64,000 nt of DNA from Cymbidium sinense (taxonomy: Eukaryota > Streptophyta > Magnoliopsida > Asparagales > Orchidaceae). The stretch is taken from NCBI GenBank assembly GCA_021442155.1, contig CM038216.1, positions 160,627,983 through 160,691,982 on the forward strand. The letters run 5' to 3'. The notes below the pieces were generated by a model that was given only the letters and a program-made list of their open reading frames with translations, was not told the origin of the DNA and ran no database searches. The translations under genes were made by a program, and so were the position numbers. Position 1 is the first letter of the stretch, and each line of letters opens with the position of its first letter. Below are positions 62,329-64,000 of this stretch, piece by piece.

Positions 62329-64000
62329 AAACCCAAATTAGTCGCAAGGAGTTTATAGATTATTAAAATGATAAAAGTTTTGTAAGATCATTGTTTTTGT
62401 AAGATCATTGTTTTACTTAAATTTAGTTTTGTTCAAGTTCATGTACTCAGTTCCAAGTTTTACTAGAATTTCTGGTCATTAGATTTGAATCTTTGTTTAT
62501 AGCCTTTTCCTTTTTCTAAGTCATAGCAAAGACCTACTGTTATCGCAAATTGTATTCAGTTTTTGTAGTTGTTTACCATCACGGAAGCTTGTACTGAGTT
62601 TCACCATCGTTATGGAGGGAGTTTGTGAACAATTTCCAGCTAGTGAAATTGTAAAACAGGTATTTGTTGGGCATGAAGGTAGTCCAGGTTGAAGGTTTAA
62701 CTGTATTTAAAACCATTAGGGTCTTGTGAAATATTAATTATTATTATTTACTATTTTCAATAAAAAAATAAAAATTAATATGTCATAGCCAACTCTCGAT
62801 TGTGCTAAAAATACAACTAGCCTATGATGGATATGTCACTTAACTTATTTAGACCATATATAATTAAGGTCATCTTTTAAAATGTTATTTTCCATTTTTT
62901 TTAAAACTGATATATATTTATCTATTTCAAAAAAAATTACTTTAAAATCATTGAACTAAGATGGCATATCCTAGTTTAATTGAATCTTTACGATAAGACT
63001 AAAAAAAGGGAAAAGATGAAATGCTAAGGATGCCCAAAACGAAGGCAAACATTTTGTCACTTAGATATTTCATGCATGTATAGTTGCCTTCTTGGTTTAA
63101 TTCATCATTTGCAAATCAACATAGTTTAGCTTCATTTCGATTTTACAAAATTTTAAATTATTTATTAGTTTCTCAAAGCACCAATTAATTTCCCACCCAC
63201 CCCAAACCCCTTCAACTCCTCTTAAGGTGCCATATTCACTCAACATCATAAAGACAATGTATTTTTGCATTGGAACAACCACTCAATGATGCTTTCTGAT
63301 GATAACTTAGATTCAAATTTGAGAGTAGATATGAAAGATGAAGCACTTTTAAAGATGTTGATGAGTAATAGATATAGTTCTCTTGAGGGAGGTTTTATAC
63401 ATTTGTATACATTGGAGGTTACTTTAGTAAAGTGAGTTCAAGATGCGTGAAATCACCCAACCATAAGGGTGAGTTTAAAACACTAAGGCATCAGCTTTAG
63501 AGAAGGCCTTTGGTGAAGCATTTGTGAATTTATAGTTGTTGATGAAGAAGATAATGTTAAGGTAAAATATGATGGTCAAGATGGTAGAAGTTGTGAAAGG
63601 AGTTTGATCATGTTACATAACAAAATTTCTACTTCTCTTAAAGTTGCCATTGAGATTGAGAAAGCAAAGGGAAGGAGCTAAAAGTTTGCAATACAATTGA
63701 TACAAACTTAACTAGTAAATTAATGCCCTTTTCCATTGCTTATTGAGTTTTCTTAAGATGTTTTCCAAGAAGTGAATGCAATGAAGATGTATGTCCTTTT
63801 GATAAAGAAGTTCTAAAAACTTTTTAAACCAATCAATTCTCATTTGGTGTTTAATTTTCATTAGCTTTATCTAATCATCTTGCTCTATCATCTCTTATAT
63901 GTTTATACTCCTCCTAAAATTTTTATTATGAAATTCTATTATTTAAATTTTTTTAATTTTCTATTGCAAAAATAATGATATTTTTTAATTTGATAAATTT
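61981..64000. other. intergenic DNA, no gene recognised
   Basis: Upstream of the dioxygenase. It contains a TA microsatellite (62281-62325) and a short tandem repeat of TTTTTGTAAGATCATTG near 62375-62413. Short frames (61956-62171, 63097-63282) have no family pattern. Confidence 0.5.
62281..62325. repeat. (TA)n microsatellite
   Basis: A TA run of about 45 bases with one TG interruption. Confidence 0.95.

Overview
The window looks like a transposon-dense, AT-rich stretch of a flowering-plant nuclear genome. The support is a seven-exon terpene synthase remnant of the plant TPS type, a four-exon plant 2-oxoglutarate dioxygenase remnant, and plant-type Ty1/copia (SIRE/Maximus-like), Ty3/gypsy, L1 and RTE retrotransposons. 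The species cannot be fixed from the sequence. A monocot such as a palm is possible but is only a guess.

Layout. 1-6990 is mostly unassigned intergenic DNA with a broken transposase-like remnant, a ~74-bp minisatellite and a ~437-bp duplication. 6990-18095 is a decayed copia element (+ strand) split by two later insertions: a 6.9-kb non-coding TG...CA element (copy A, 8220-15108) and a 5'-truncated L1 (15491-17380). 18427-22343 holds a copia-LTR remnant and a reversed head of the same non-coding family (copy B). 22380-23386 is a gypsy polymerase fragment, followed by a second full-length copy (C, 23387-30277) and fragments D, T2 and E up to 35469. 35470-37415 is an RTE LINE fragment and 37640-44460 a minus-strand copia element with one LTR. 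45455-48783 is the terpene synthase, with a MITE just upstream. 49880-54610 is an L1 interrupted by an RTE with an 18-bp target duplication. 54611-57058 is the reversed tail of copy F, running into a 100-N gap. 59717-61884 is the dioxygenase.

Neither of the two cellular genes has an open frame. Both keep TATA boxes, splice sites and most catalytic residues, so they look like recent pseudogenes, unless some of the single-G losses are assembly errors. Everything else recognised as coding is retrotransposon sequence in varying decay.

The most interesting structure is the repeated 6.9-kb non-coding element (A-F, T2). It has TG...CA ends, a 5-bp target duplication in copy A, a hairpin near the 5' end and another 6 nt from the 3' end, internal tandem modules and no protein-coding capacity. 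It behaves like a solo LTR of unusual length, possibly of a large gypsy element whose body is not in this window.
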